Assembly (NCBI RefSeq): GCF_014642635.1
Contig: NZ_BMIQ01000001.1
Span: 1,116,001-1,180,000 of the forward strand
DNA: 64,000 nt
Direction of reading: 5' to 3'
DNA from: Aureimonas endophytica
Lineage (GTDB): Bacteria > Pseudomonadota > Alphaproteobacteria > Rhizobiales > Rhizobiaceae
In this document: one piece after another, positions 30,957 through 38,618 of the stretch
Layout of the letters: each line of letters begins with the position of its first letter
Numbering within the stretch: the first letter of the stretch is position 1
Made by a program: the position numbers and the translations under genes
Notes under the pieces: model-generated
The model's input: only the letters and a program-made list of their open reading frames with translations
What the model was told of the DNA's origin: nothing
The model's database searches: none

Positions 30957-31194
30957 GCGGCCCCCTCAGCCAATCGACATATTCCTTGCCGTCCATGCCC
31001 ATCGTTTCGATCGCGCCCGCCACGCCTGCCGCCCATTCGTCGAAGCTGCTCGGTTCCCCGGAAGGGCCGGGACGGCGTTGCAGGATCACGCGATCGCCCC
31101 GGTCCACGAACTCCACCTCGCTGCCGGGGCCGATGCCGAGCTTGTCGCGAATGGCCTTCGGGATGGTGACCTGGCCCTTCTCGGTGACGCGCAT
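30934..31194 (-). CDS. vapB: VapB-like AbrB/SpoVT-family antitoxin
   Basis: 86 residues. The N-terminal swapped-hairpin AbrB DNA-binding domain reads RVTEKGQVTIPKAIRDKLGI and GSEVEFVDRGDRVILQRR. The C-terminal part (WAAGVAGAIETMGMDGKEY, VDWLRG) would wrap and inhibit the toxin. Start ATG 31194 has AGGAGG ahead, and that ribosome site lies inside a perfect inverted repeat that is the likely autoregulatory operator. It overlaps vapC by 23 bases. It lies 55 bp downstream of ruvC. Confidence 0.9.
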   Translation of the reverse strand: MRVTEKGQVTIPKAIRDKLGIGPGSEVEFVDRGDRVILQRRPGPSGEPSSFDEWAAGVAGAIETMGMDGKEYVDWLRGPRDDLDPH

Positions 31195-31197
31195 GAA

Positions 31198-31218
31198 GTA
31201 ATACCTCCTGGGTATTAC
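31198..31218. promoter_or_regulatory. Inverted-repeat operator over the vapB ribosome binding site
   Basis: GTAATACC-N5-GGTATTAC is a perfect 8-bp inverted repeat three bases upstream of the vapB ATG. Its centre is the Shine-Dalgarno AGGAGG on the minus strand. Such palindromes are the usual sites where VapB or the VapBC complex binds its own promoter. The repeat could equally fold in mRNA and hide the ribosome site. Confidence 0.7.
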
Positions 31219-31249
31219 CTACTCGAATGCCGTGAACATTGCAAGAACG

Positions 31250-31768
31250 TCACAGCGCGGCGAAGGCGGCGCGGGCGGCGGCCGACTGGCGGTGATGGGT
31301 ATGGCAGATGGCGATGGCGAGCGCGTCCGCCGCGTCGTCCGTATCGAAGGTCGCCTTTGGCATCAGCACCTTCACCATCATGTGGATCTGCCGCTTCTCG
31401 CCGTGGCCGACGCCGATCACCGCCTTCTTCACGGCGTTCGGCGCATATTCCGCCACGGGCAGCCCGGCCAGCGCCGGCACGAGCATGGCGATGCCGCGCG
31501 CCTGGCCGAGCTTCAGCGTCGCGGTCGCGTCCTTGTTGACGAAGGTCTGCTCCACCGCCGCCTCGTCCGGCTGATAGGCGCGGATCACCGCCGAAAGCCC
31601 GTCATGCAATTCGCGCAGGCGGATCGCCAGACCGTTCTCGGCATCCGAGGTCACGGTGCCGGAGGCGAGGAAGCGCAGGGAATTGCCGGTCGTCTCGACG
31701 ACGCCCCAGCCGGTACGGCGCAAGCCCGGATCGATGCCGATGACGCGAATGGGAGCCCCCTGCAACAT
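31250..31768 (-). CDS. ruvC: Holliday junction resolvase RuvC
   Basis: 172 residues. The four catalytic acids are visible in [26 protein letters not shown] and [15 protein letters not shown]. RuvC cuts Holliday junctions symmetrically after RuvAB branch migration. It heads the cluster ruvC - vapB - vapC - ruvA - ruvB on the minus strand. The start at 31768 gives a short MLQGAPI lead before the fold. Confidence 0.97.
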   Translation of the reverse strand: MLQGAPIRVIGIDPGLRRTGWGVVETTGNSLRFLASGTVTSDAENGLAIRLRELHDGLSAVIRAYQPDEAAVEQTFVNKDATATLKLGQARGIAMLVPALAGLPVAEYAPNAVKKAVIGVGHGEKRQIHMMVKVLMPKATFDTDDAADALAIAICHTHHRQSAAARAAFAAL

Positions 31769-31925
31769 TATCTTAAATCCTAGCCGTACCCGAATCGTTG
31801 GCGAGGATGAAGACGAAAAGTGAACGAAGAGAAAACATAACGGGAAGTCGGCGCGGCGATCATCTTTCGATCATCTCGCGGTGATTCGCATGGCCTTCCA
31901 GCGCACCGAAACCCAACTTCGTTCG

Positions 31926-32999
31926 ATGCGAAACGTCCTGCCGCTCGCCCTTGCCGTCCTTCTTCTCGCCTCGCCGGTCCAGGCGCAATCCCGGCCGGCC
32001 GCCGGGCCGCCGACCTCCACTGAGGCGAGCGGCACCGCGGCGGTCGTCGCGCGGGCGAAGCGCCTGCCCGCGCTGGAGACGCTGATCGTCGGGCGCGACG
32101 GCACCGTGCTCGTCGAGAAGGGCTTTCACGGCGCCGCCACGAGCCGGGCCACCAATATCAAATCCGCGTCGAAGTCGATCGTCGCCGCGCTGGTCGGCAT
32201 CGCCATCGACAAGGGCATCCTCTCCGGCACCGACCAGCCGATCGCGCCGCTTCTCGCCGACAAGCTGCCGCCCGCCCCCGATCACCGCATCCGATCGATC
32301 ACCATCGGCCATCTCTTGTCGATGCAGGCCGGGCTCGACCGCACTTCGGGACCGAATTACGGCGCCTGGATCGCCAGCCGCGACTGGGTGCGGGCCGCCC
32401 TCGCCCGGCCGATGGTCGCCGATCCCGGCGGCGAGATGCTCTATTCCACCGGCTCGACGCATCTCCTCTCCGCCATCCTGACCAGGGCGAGCGGCCGCCC
32501 GACCCTCGCGCTGGCACGCGACTGGCTGGGACCCGCCGGCATCGACATCGCGGCCTGGGAGCGCGATCCGCAGGGCATCCATCTCGGCGGCAACCAGATG
32601 GCGATGACGCCGAAATCGCTGTTCCGCTTCGGCGAGCTCTACCGCAATGGCGGCCGGACGCCGGAAGGGAGGCAGATCGTGCCGGAGGCCTGGGTGAGGG
32701 AATCCTGGATCAAGCGCACCACGACCCGCTGGTCGGGCGACGATTACGGTTATGGCTGGTTCGGCCTCAGCCTCGCCGGTCACTCGGTGCATTACGGCTG
32801 GGGCTATGGCGGCCAGATGATCTATGTCGTGCCCGATCTCGGTCTCACCGTGGCGATGACCTCCGACGACGGCGCACCCTCGGCCCGCAACGGCTACAAG
32901 GAGGATCTGCACGGCCTTGTCGCCGATCTCATCGCGGCGAGCACGGCACAGGCGGCGCCCGCCGCGGCGCCTTCCGCCGCTGGCGCGGAGGCCCTATAA
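31926..32999 (+). CDS. Exported serine hydrolase of the beta-lactamase/penicillin-binding protein type
   Basis: About 357 residues from ATG 31926, chosen because it begins a good signal peptide (MRNVLPLALAVLLLASPVQAQ); ATG 31890 is an alternative. The active-site motif is SASK at residues 80-83 (Ser80, Lys83). The second motif is YSTG in LYSTGSTHLLSAIL, and the third appears as HYGWGYGG. This is the class C-like serine hydrolase family (EstB, DD-peptidase and related enzymes). Function ranges from peptide hydrolysis to esterase; real beta-lactamase activity is not implied. It is probably periplasmic. The tail is Ala/Pro rich. It stands divergent from ruvC. Confidence 0.85.
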   Translation: MRNVLPLALAVLLLASPVQAQSRPAAGPPTSTEASGTAAVVARAKRLPALETLIVGRDGTVLVEKGFHGAATSRATNIKSASKSIVAALVGIAIDKGILSGTDQPIAPLLADKLPPAPDHRIRSITIGHLLSMQAGLDRTSGPNYGAWIASRDWVRAALARPMVADPGGEMLYSTGSTHLLSAILTRASGRPTLALARDWLGPAGIDIAAWERDPQGIHLGGNQMAMTPKSLFRFGELYRNGGRTPEGRQIVPEAWVRESWIKRTTTRWSGDDYGYGWFGLSLAGHSVHYGWGYGGQMIYVVPDLGLTVAMTSDDGAPSARNGYKEDLHGLVADLIAASTAQAAPAAAPSAAGAEAL

Positions 33000-33024
33000 T
33001 GTCTTCGGATCGTGGGCGGCGGCG

Positions 33025-33606
33025 ATGAGCGAAGCGAAGGTCATCAAGCGCATGACGCCGGACGAGTTCTTCGTCTGGCAGGCCGGGCAGGACGTCAATT
33101 ACGAGCTGGTCGACGGCCTTCCGATCCTGACGCCCAAGGGAATGACCGGCGCATCGCGCCGGCACGATGTCGTGACGGTCAACATTCTTCGCGAGCTCGC
33201 CACGCAGCTGCGCGGCCAGCCCTGCCGGCCGCATACGGACGACATCGCCGTCCGCAATCCCAATCAGAACGTGCGCCGGCCCGATATCGTGGTCGATTGC
33301 CGCTCGGCGCCGGACCGCGCGACCGAGGCGAGCCAGCCGCGCGTCCTCATCGAGGTCCTGTCGCCCTCCACCATGCGCTTCGGCCGGCTGACCAAGGTGG
33401 AGGAATACAAGGCCCATCCCGCCGTCGAGGTCGTGCTCCTCGTCGGCTCGGAGAGCGCCAGCGTCATCGTCTGGCGCCGGCAGGGCGCGCATTGGGTGTC
33501 CGACGTGGTCGAGGGCCTGGGGCAGACGATTTCCTTGCCGGAGATCGGCGCCAGCCTGGCGCTGGCCGACATCTACGAGGATGCCGGCCTTGAGGCCGAG
33601 GCCTGA
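33025..33606 (+). CDS. Uma2-family (DUF820) PD-(D/E)XK nuclease-like protein
   Basis: 193 residues from ATG 33025. The family start MTPDEFFVWQ is followed by YELVDGLPI, and the restriction-like core shows RRPDIVVDC and PRVLIEVLSPSTMRFGRLTKVEEY, where the D...ExL pattern holds the metal ligands. Uma2 proteins are very common in cyanobacteria and sporadic elsewhere, and their role is unclear; mobile or defence-linked functions have been suggested. It ends directly against the convergent yebC gene with no gap between stop codons. Confidence 0.8.
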   Translation: MSEAKVIKRMTPDEFFVWQAGQDVNYELVDGLPILTPKGMTGASRRHDVVTVNILRELATQLRGQPCRPHTDDIAVRNPNQNVRRPDIVVDCRSAPDRATEASQPRVLIEVLSPSTMRFGRLTKVEEYKAHPAVEVVLLVGSESASVIVWRRQGAHWVSDVVEGLGQTISLPEIGASLALADIYEDAGLEAEA

Positions 33607-34356
33607 TCAGGCGGCCGAGAGCTTGGCCATGACGGCCTCGTCGATCTCGAAATTGGCGTAGACATTCTGCACGTCGTCGTCCTCGTCGAGATTGCCGACG
33701 AGCTTCAGGATGCTCTGCGCCTTTTCCTCGTCCACCGGCGTGCCGGTCTGCGGCCGCCAAATCGCCTTCACGCTTTCCGCCTCGCCGAGCGACTTCTCGA
33801 GCGCGGCCGAGACCTCGCTCAGCGCCTCGAAGGACGTATAGATGCGATGGCCCTCCTCGTCGGAGACCACGTCGTCGGCGCCGCTCTCGATCGCCGCTTC
33901 CATCACCTTATCCGCGTCGCCTGCCTTCGGGCCGTAGACGATCTCGCCGACATGATCGAACATGAAGGAGACCGAGCCCGTCTCGCCGAGCGCGCCGCCC
34001 GCCTTGGTGAAATAGGAGCGGACATTGGAGGCGGTGCGGTTGCGGTTGTCGGTCAGCGCCTCGACGATCACCGCGACGCCGCCCGGGCCGTAACCCTCGT
34101 AGCGGACCTCGTCGTAATTCTCCGTGTCGCCGCCGAGCGCCTTCTTGATGGCGCGGTCGATATTGTCCTTCGGCATGGACTCGGCCTTGGCGTTCTGCAC
34201 CGCGAGGCGCAGGCGCGGGTTCATCGCCGGATCGGGCATGCCGGTCTTGGCGGCGACGGTGATCTCGCGGGCGAGCTTCGAGAACAGCTTGGAGCGCATC
34301 GCGTCCTGCCGGCCCTTGCGATGCATGATGTTCTTGAACTGTGAATGGCCGGCCAT
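33607..34356 (-). CDS. YebC/PmpR-family regulatory protein
   Basis: 249 residues, the family length. It starts [18 protein letters not shown] with the standard YebC signature, and continues [21 protein letters not shown] and [13 protein letters not shown]. YebC-type proteins were described as DNA-binding regulators, and YebC2/TACO1-like members help ribosomes through difficult motifs. In Rhizobiales it is usually found just upstream of the ruvCAB genes, as here, with two genes between. Confidence 0.95.
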   Translation of the reverse strand: MAGHSQFKNIMHRKGRQDAMRSKLFSKLAREITVAAKTGMPDPAMNPRLRLAVQNAKAESMPKDNIDRAIKKALGGDTENYDEVRYEGYGPGGVAVIVEALTDNRNRTASNVRSYFTKAGGALGETGSVSFMFDHVGEIVYGPKAGDADKVMEAAIESGADDVVSDEEGHRIYTSFEALSEVSAALEKSLGEAESVKAIWRPQTGTPVDEEKAQSILKLVGNLDEDDDVQNVYANFEIDEAVMAKLSAA

Positions 34357-34511
34357 GAGGGCACCCTTGCTGCGAGCGTCTTGGTGGAAGTGAGCGTCAT
34401 ATAAAAAATCGCCGCCGATCCGTCCAGAACGGGCCGATGCCGGGAAAATGATGCGGCGCGGGCGCGGGCCGGGCTTAGGCTCGGCGCAACGTCACGGCCG
34501 GAGCCAGACCC

Positions 34512-35357
34512 ATGCCGCGTTTCCGCCTGCTTCTCGCGCTGCTGGCGCTTCTCGCCCTCAGCCCGCTCGCCGAGGCGCAGTCCCCGCCGGACGGAGCGGG
34601 ATCGGGCCGTTCCCAGCCGAGCACCTGCCATGCCGTCGCCGAGGCGCTGCCCACGGCAACCTTCGTCGCGCTGAAGCGCGAGGCCCGTCCGCGTCTCGCC
34701 GCCGGCGAGCGGCGCGACGAGGTGCGGATCACCTTCATCCAGCACGCGACCTATCTGATCGAGAGCCCGGACGGCGTCACCATCGCCACCGACTATACCG
34801 GCAATGCCGGCGGGATCGTGCCGCGCGTCGCGACGATGAACAAGGCGCATTCGACCCATTACACCAACCATCCCGATCCCGGCATCGAGCATGTGCTGCG
34901 CGGCTGGAACCCGGAGGGCGGCCCGGCGAGACATTATCTCACCGTCGGCGACGTCCTCGTCCGCAACGTGCCGAGCGACATCCGCCTCTGGGGCGGCGGC
35001 ATGGAGAAGGACGGCAATTCGATCTTCGTCTTCGAGACCGCCGGGCTCTGCATCGGCCATCTCGGCCATCTGCACGAGAAGCTGACCGATGCGCAATTCG
35101 CCGAGATCGGCCGGCTCGACATCGTCATGGTGCCGGTGGACGGGTCCTGGACGATGAGCCAGGAGGGCATGGCGGCGATGGTCGCGCGGCTCCAGTCGCG
35201 ACTGGTCCTGCCCATGCACAATTTCCGCGGCCGGATGGATCGCTTCCTGGCGCAGCTGCCGGATTTCGCCGTCGAGCGCCGGGCCTCGCCCTCGCTCGCC
35301 GTCTCGCTGCGCAGCCTGCCGAAGCGGCCGACCGTCGTGCTCCTCGAAGGGATCTGA
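34512..35357 (+). CDS. Exported metallo-beta-lactamase-fold hydrolase with atypical metal motif
   Basis: 281 residues. A signal peptide (about 1-22, LLALLALLALSPLAEA) sends it to the periplasm. The MBL fold is recognisable from ITFIQHATYLIESPDGVTI, LCIGHLGHLHEKLT and RLVLPMHNF. The usual HxHxDH metal motif is replaced by THYTNHPDPGIEH, so one or more ligands differ, although two late His sites remain. Such proteins form a subgroup of UlaG-like hydrolases with unknown substrates. It lies 10 bp from the convergent YmdB-type gene. Confidence 0.75.
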   Translation: MPRFRLLLALLALLALSPLAEAQSPPDGAGSGRSQPSTCHAVAEALPTATFVALKREARPRLAAGERRDEVRITFIQHATYLIESPDGVTIATDYTGNAGGIVPRVATMNKAHSTHYTNHPDPGIEHVLRGWNPEGGPARHYLTVGDVLVRNVPSDIRLWGGGMEKDGNSIFVFETAGLCIGHLGHLHEKLTDAQFAEIGRLDIVMVPVDGSWTMSQEGMAAMVARLQSRLVLPMHNFRGRMDRFLAQLPDFAVERRASPSLAVSLRSLPKRPTVVLLEGI

Positions 35358-35367
35358 CGCGGGCGCC

Positions 35368-36192
35368 TCAGTTCCAGAAGCTCGGAACCGCCTCCGCGAG
35401 GCGCGGCCCGAGCCGCAGCGGCGCGAGCTTCTCGGCAAGACCCGTGCGGTCGGAGATCTCGACGGCGAGACCGCAGATCGTCGCCGGCCCCTGCGCCACC
35501 TCGAAGCGGCCGGAGGGCACCTTGGTGAGAAAGCGGTTCAGCGGCTCCTCCTTCTCCATGCCGAGCGAGGAATCGTAGTCGCCGCACATGCCGGCATCCG
35601 ACTGATAGGCCGTGCCGCCGGACAGGATCTGATGATCGGCGGTCGGCACATGGGTATGCGTGCCGACGACGACGCTGACCCGCCCGTCGAGGAAATGGGC
35701 GAAGCACTGCTTCTCGCTCGTCGCCTCGGCATGGAAGTCGAAGACGATCGCATCGGCCTGTGCTCCGAGCGGGCAGCTCGCCACGATGTCGCCGGCCCGC
35801 CGGAAGGGATCGTCGAGATCGGGGCTCATGAAGACGCGGCCCATGACATTGGCGACGAGGACGCGCGCGCCGTTGCGCGCCTCGAACAGGCCGGAGCCGT
35901 AGCCCGGCGTGCCGTCGGGAAAGTTCGCGGGCCGCAGGAAGCGGTCGTGGCGGCGCGCGAAGTCGAGCGCCTCGCGCTGGTCGAAGACGTGGTTGCCGGT
36001 GGTGACGACATCGGCGCCGGCCCGGCGGGTCTCCTCGAAGATCTCCTCCGTGATGCCGAAGCCGCCGGCGGCGTTCTCGCCGTTCACCACCACGAAATCC
36101 AGCCGGAAATCCGAGACGAGGCCGGGCAGCCGGTCGTAGACGGCGTTGCGTCCGGTGCGGCCCACCATGTCGCCGAGAAACAGGAAGCGCAT
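35368..36192 (-). CDS. YmdB-type metallophosphoesterase (TIGR00282 family)
   Basis: 274 residues. Metal-binding motifs are in order: FLFLGDMVGRTGR, VVVNGENAAGGFGIT, VVTTGNHVFDQREAL, IVFDFHAEATSEK and VVVGTHTHVPTAD. The family includes Bacillus YmdB, a phosphodiesterase acting on 2',3'-cyclic nucleotides that affects cell fate; the role in alphaproteobacteria is unknown. The ATG shares its A with the TGA stop of the GST gene upstream (TGATG), so the two are translationally coupled. A yebC-linked position near the ruv genes is common. Confidence 0.92.
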   Translation of the reverse strand: MRFLFLGDMVGRTGRNAVYDRLPGLVSDFRLDFVVVNGENAAGGFGITEEIFEETRRAGADVVTTGNHVFDQREALDFARRHDRFLRPANFPDGTPGYGSGLFEARNGARVLVANVMGRVFMSPDLDDPFRRAGDIVASCPLGAQADAIVFDFHAEATSEKQCFAHFLDGRVSVVVGTHTHVPTADHQILSGGTAYQSDAGMCGDYDSSLGMEKEEPLNRFLTKVPSGRFEVAQGPATICGLAVEISDRTGLAEKLAPLRLGPRLAEAVPSFWN

Positions 36193-36806
36193 CAGAGTTC
36201 GGCTTTCGCCGCCTGGAGCTTGTCGAGGGCGCGGATCACCGCCGGCCGGGCGCCGATGCGCTTCACCCAGCCCGCGAGCATCGGGAAGGTCTCCCAGCCC
36301 TCCACGGCTTCGAGGCCGGAGCGCGCCCAGGACCAGTTCATGATGTCGGCGATCGAATAGTCGCCGGCCAGCCACTCGTTGCGCTGGAGCCGGCTTTCGA
36401 GGACGCCGAGGAGACGGCGCGATTCGTCCTCGTAGCGCTTCAGGGCGTAGGGAATCTTCTCCGGCGCGTTGCGGAAATGGTGGAGCTGGCCGACCATCGG
36501 TCCGGTGCCGCCGACCTGGAAGAAGGTCCAGGACAGGGCCTCGGCCCGGTCGCTGCCGGACTTGGCGAGGAACCTGCCGGTCTTCTCGGCGAGATGGACG
36601 AGGATGGCGCCGGATTCGAAGATGCGCTGCCCGTCGTCGGAAATCGCCGGAATCCGCCCGTTCGGATTGAGTTCGAGGAAGGCCGCCTGCTTCTGCACGC
36701 CGGTCGAGATGTCGATCAGCGCCATCTCGTAGTCGAGGCCGAGCTCCTCCAGCATGATGACCGGCTTCTCGCCGTTCGGAGTCGTCCAGGTATAGAGCTC
36801 GATCAT
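36192..36806 (-). CDS. Glutathione S-transferase family protein (YghU/Ure2-like)
   Basis: 204 residues from ATG 36806. The thioredoxin-like N-terminal domain reads IELYTWTTPNGEKPVIMLEE, then ELNPNGRIPAIS and the glutathione-binding ESGAILVHLAEK. The C-terminal helical domain includes FQVGGTGPMVGQLHHF and LAGDYSIADIMNWSW. The TTPNG start matches the YghU/Ure2p-like disulfide-reductase group of GSTs. It uses glutathione in cytoplasmic detoxification or disulfide exchange. The stop overlaps the following phosphoesterase start by one base. Confidence 0.92.
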   Translation of the reverse strand: MIELYTWTTPNGEKPVIMLEELGLDYEMALIDISTGVQKQAAFLELNPNGRIPAISDDGQRIFESGAILVHLAEKTGRFLAKSGSDRAEALSWTFFQVGGTGPMVGQLHHFRNAPEKIPYALKRYEDESRRLLGVLESRLQRNEWLAGDYSIADIMNWSWARSGLEAVEGWETFPMLAGWVKRIGARPAVIRALDKLQAAKAEL

Positions 36807-36890
36807 CGCGGGCTTGTCTCCGACGCATTGGGGCGTCAAAGACCTAGCGCGGCCCGACAGGGGTGTCACCGGGCCGATGGGGAATGGGAC

Positions 36891-37448
36891 ATGATACGAC
36901 CGACGCGAGCGCTGCCGGCGCTCGGCCTCCTCCTTTTGTCTGCCTGCACCTCGGTGCTCGCGCCCGAACCGCCGCATCCGACCGACAATGTCGGTTTCGA
37001 CCAGGAAAGCGCCCTGCGCGCCGTCAACGCCTTCCGCGCCGAGAACGGCCTGGCGCCGCTGAAGAGCGAGGCGCGGCTCGTCGCGGCGGCCGAGGCGCAG
37101 TCGACCGCGATGGCCCGGCGCGACCGGATGGACCACTATGTCGACGGGCCACTGCCCGAGCGCATCAAGCGCTTCGGCTATCCCTTCGCCACGGCGGCGG
37201 AGAACATCGCGCGCGGCCAGCCGAATTTCGCCAGCGCCATGACGGGCTGGGAACATTCGCCGGGCCATCGGCGCAACCTTCTCGATCCGAAGATCACCGA
37301 GGCGGGCTTCGCCGCCGTGCGCGAGAAGACGAGCGGGCGCATCTACTGGACGCAGATCTTCGGCCGCCCGCGCGCCGACCAGCCGACACGGCCGGAAATG
37401 GGGCGGACGGTCATGACCCTCGGTGGATACCACATTCCGTCGCGATGA
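36891..37448 (+). CDS. CAP/SCP-domain lipoprotein
   Basis: 185 residues from ATG 36891. A lipobox LLSAC lies near residue 19. One CAP domain (about 45-165) follows, with FRAENGLAPLKSEARLVAAAEAQ, AAENIARGQPNF and WEHSPGHRRNLLDPKITEAG, which carry the conserved CAP cavity residues (His, Glu, His). Bacterial CAP lipoproteins face the periplasm; their activity is unclear. Its 3' end overlaps the end of the convergent 5-formyl-THF cyclo-ligase gene by 38 bases. Confidence 0.88.
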   Translation: MIRPTRALPALGLLLLSACTSVLAPEPPHPTDNVGFDQESALRAVNAFRAENGLAPLKSEARLVAAAEAQSTAMARRDRMDHYVDGPLPERIKRFGYPFATAAENIARGQPNFASAMTGWEHSPGHRRNLLDPKITEAGFAAVREKTSGRIYWTQIFGRPRADQPTRPEMGRTVMTLGGYHIPSR

Positions 37449-37986
37449 GGTCGAGCGCCGCGTCATGCGGCTCGTCCGGCACCCTCGGCACCTCCTGGAC
37501 GGCGAAGCCGAGGCCGAGCGTGCGCGGCGGCCGGCCGGCCGAGGCGAGACGGGCGATCGCCCGATCGTAATAGCCTCGGCCGTAGCCGATGCGGTGGCCG
37601 CGACGGTCGAAGGCGGCGAAGGGCACCAGCATGATCGCCGGATCGAGAACCGGCGCATCGGCGCCCGGCGCATAGGTGCCGAAGCCCTGCGGCTCCAGCG
37701 CCGCGCCGCGCCGCAGCTCGCGGAACTCCAGATCCTCGCCGACGATCGCCGGCACGCAGAGCCGCGCGCCGCGATCGGCGAGGATCGCCATCAGCGGCCG
37801 GAGGTCGATCTCGCTGCGGATCGGCAGGAAGCCGGAAACGACCGTGCCGGGCTCGAAGGCGAGATCCGCCGCGACGGTCTCGGCGACCGCGAAGCCCGCC
37901 TCGATCCGCGCCGCGCCGTCCATCGCGTCGCGCCGGGCCAGGGCCTCGGCCCGCAGCCGCGCCTTCTCGCTCAAGGAACCCGACAT
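37411..37986 (-). CDS. ygfA: 5-formyltetrahydrofolate cyclo-ligase
   Basis: 191 residues. The ATP-binding start is SLSEKARLRAEALARRDAM, and the signature motif is RRGHRIGYGRGYYDRAIARL with the phosphate-binding glycine loop. It uses ATP to turn 5-formyl-THF into 5,10-methenyl-THF. In many proteobacteria ygfA lies next to zapA and the 6S RNA gene; here zapA is 2.4 kb away on the same strand, with an antitoxin gene, a structured intergenic region and an ABC exporter in between. Confidence 0.92.
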   Translation of the reverse strand: MSGSLSEKARLRAEALARRDAMDGAARIEAGFAVAETVAADLAFEPGTVVSGFLPIRSEIDLRPLMAILADRGARLCVPAIVGEDLEFRELRRGAALEPQGFGTYAPGADAPVLDPAIMLVPFAAFDRRGHRIGYGRGYYDRAIARLASAGRPPRTLGLGFAVQEVPRVPDEPHDAALDLIATECGIHRGS

Positions 37987-38047
37987 TCGATCCCGCCCTT
38001 ATCCTGTCGACCGATCCTTGCTTAGCAAGCCCGATGGAGTACGGGAA

Positions 38048-38278
38048 ATGACCGAAGAGCCGAAGACCCTCACCGTCGATCTCGGCGACCAGCAGAACGC
38101 GCTCGACGAACTGATGGCGACCGGCCGCTACGCCTCGCCGAGCGAGGTGGTGCAGGAGGCCCTGCAGGCGCTGGAGCGCGAGGACGCGCTGATCGAGGAG
38201 CTGATGGAGGACAAGCTGCAAGGCGTCCTCGACGAGGCGCCGGCACCGGCCGACGCGACGGAGCCGGCGCGCGGCTGA
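38048..38278 (+). CDS. Orphan ParD/CopG-type antitoxin-like protein
   Basis: 76 residues from ATG 38048. The sequence TVDLGDQQNALDELMATGRY, then SPSEVVQEALQALEREDALI, has the ParD layout: a short beta strand, a helix-turn-helix of the ribbon-helix-helix class, and an acidic helical tail. ParD proteins repress their operon and neutralise a ParE toxin. No ParE reading frame follows; the next 340 bases hold no gene. It may be a solitary regulator or a remnant. The start has AGTACGGGAA ahead, a weak ribosome site. Confidence 0.75.
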   Translation: MTEEPKTLTVDLGDQQNALDELMATGRYASPSEVVQEALQALEREDALIEELMEDKLQGVLDEAPAPADATEPARG

Positions 38279-38326
38279 CGCGCTGTCTCGCCCGCGCGAG
38301 TTACGGCGTTCCTTGCGGATGAAAAT

Positions 38327-38485
38327 GGTGCGGAGGAGTGGCGAGCCACCTCGGCCGATGAGAATGTCGATCCCGGGAACCTACAGAGTAGGTGGGCGCC
38401 GTGTGTCCCGGCCCACGGACCAGGACAGGAACAGCTCCCTAAGGGATGCGTAAGGCCCCGGGGAATAAGTTATCCCTGTCGCACC
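38327..38485 (+). ncRNA. Probable structured RNA in a gene-free gap (6S RNA-like position, unproven)
   Basis: The 340 bp between the antitoxin and the ABC exporter hold no gene but many perfect helices. GGTGCG (38327-38332) can pair with CGCACC (38480-38485) and enclose the rest. Inside are ACCTAC/GTAGGT around 38380-38393, GTGGGC/GCCCAC around 38392-38416 and AGGGAT/ATCCCT around 38440-38477. A short AGCCC/GGGCT hairpin follows near 38490. The position between ygfA and zapA is where 6S RNA lies in many proteobacteria, but I could not match the 6S consensus and the strand is a guess. Confidence 0.4.
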
Positions 38486-38618
38486 GCGCAGCCCGCCGAG
38501 GGCTTAGATAGTCCCCTCTCCGCCGATGCGCCAGAGCGGGCGGGACGATTTCGCTTTTTCCGCCGTTCCGCTAGATAGCCTCCCGCCGGCGCGAGGACCG
38601 GTCCCATCCGAGACACCC

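Noticed and set aside
31926-32999. True class C beta-lactamase conferring resistance
   Set aside because: The SxxK motif is present, but the second and third motifs (YST, HYGWG) fit general serine hydrolases or esterases better than AmpC (YxN, KTG), and no ampR lies next to it.
38281-38530. SRP RNA, tmRNA or RNase P RNA as identity of the structured region
   Set aside because: The invariant sequences of those RNAs (GGAAGGAAGCAGCC-like SRP loop, tmRNA ends, RNase [12 protein letters not shown]) are not present. 6S RNA remains only a positional idea.
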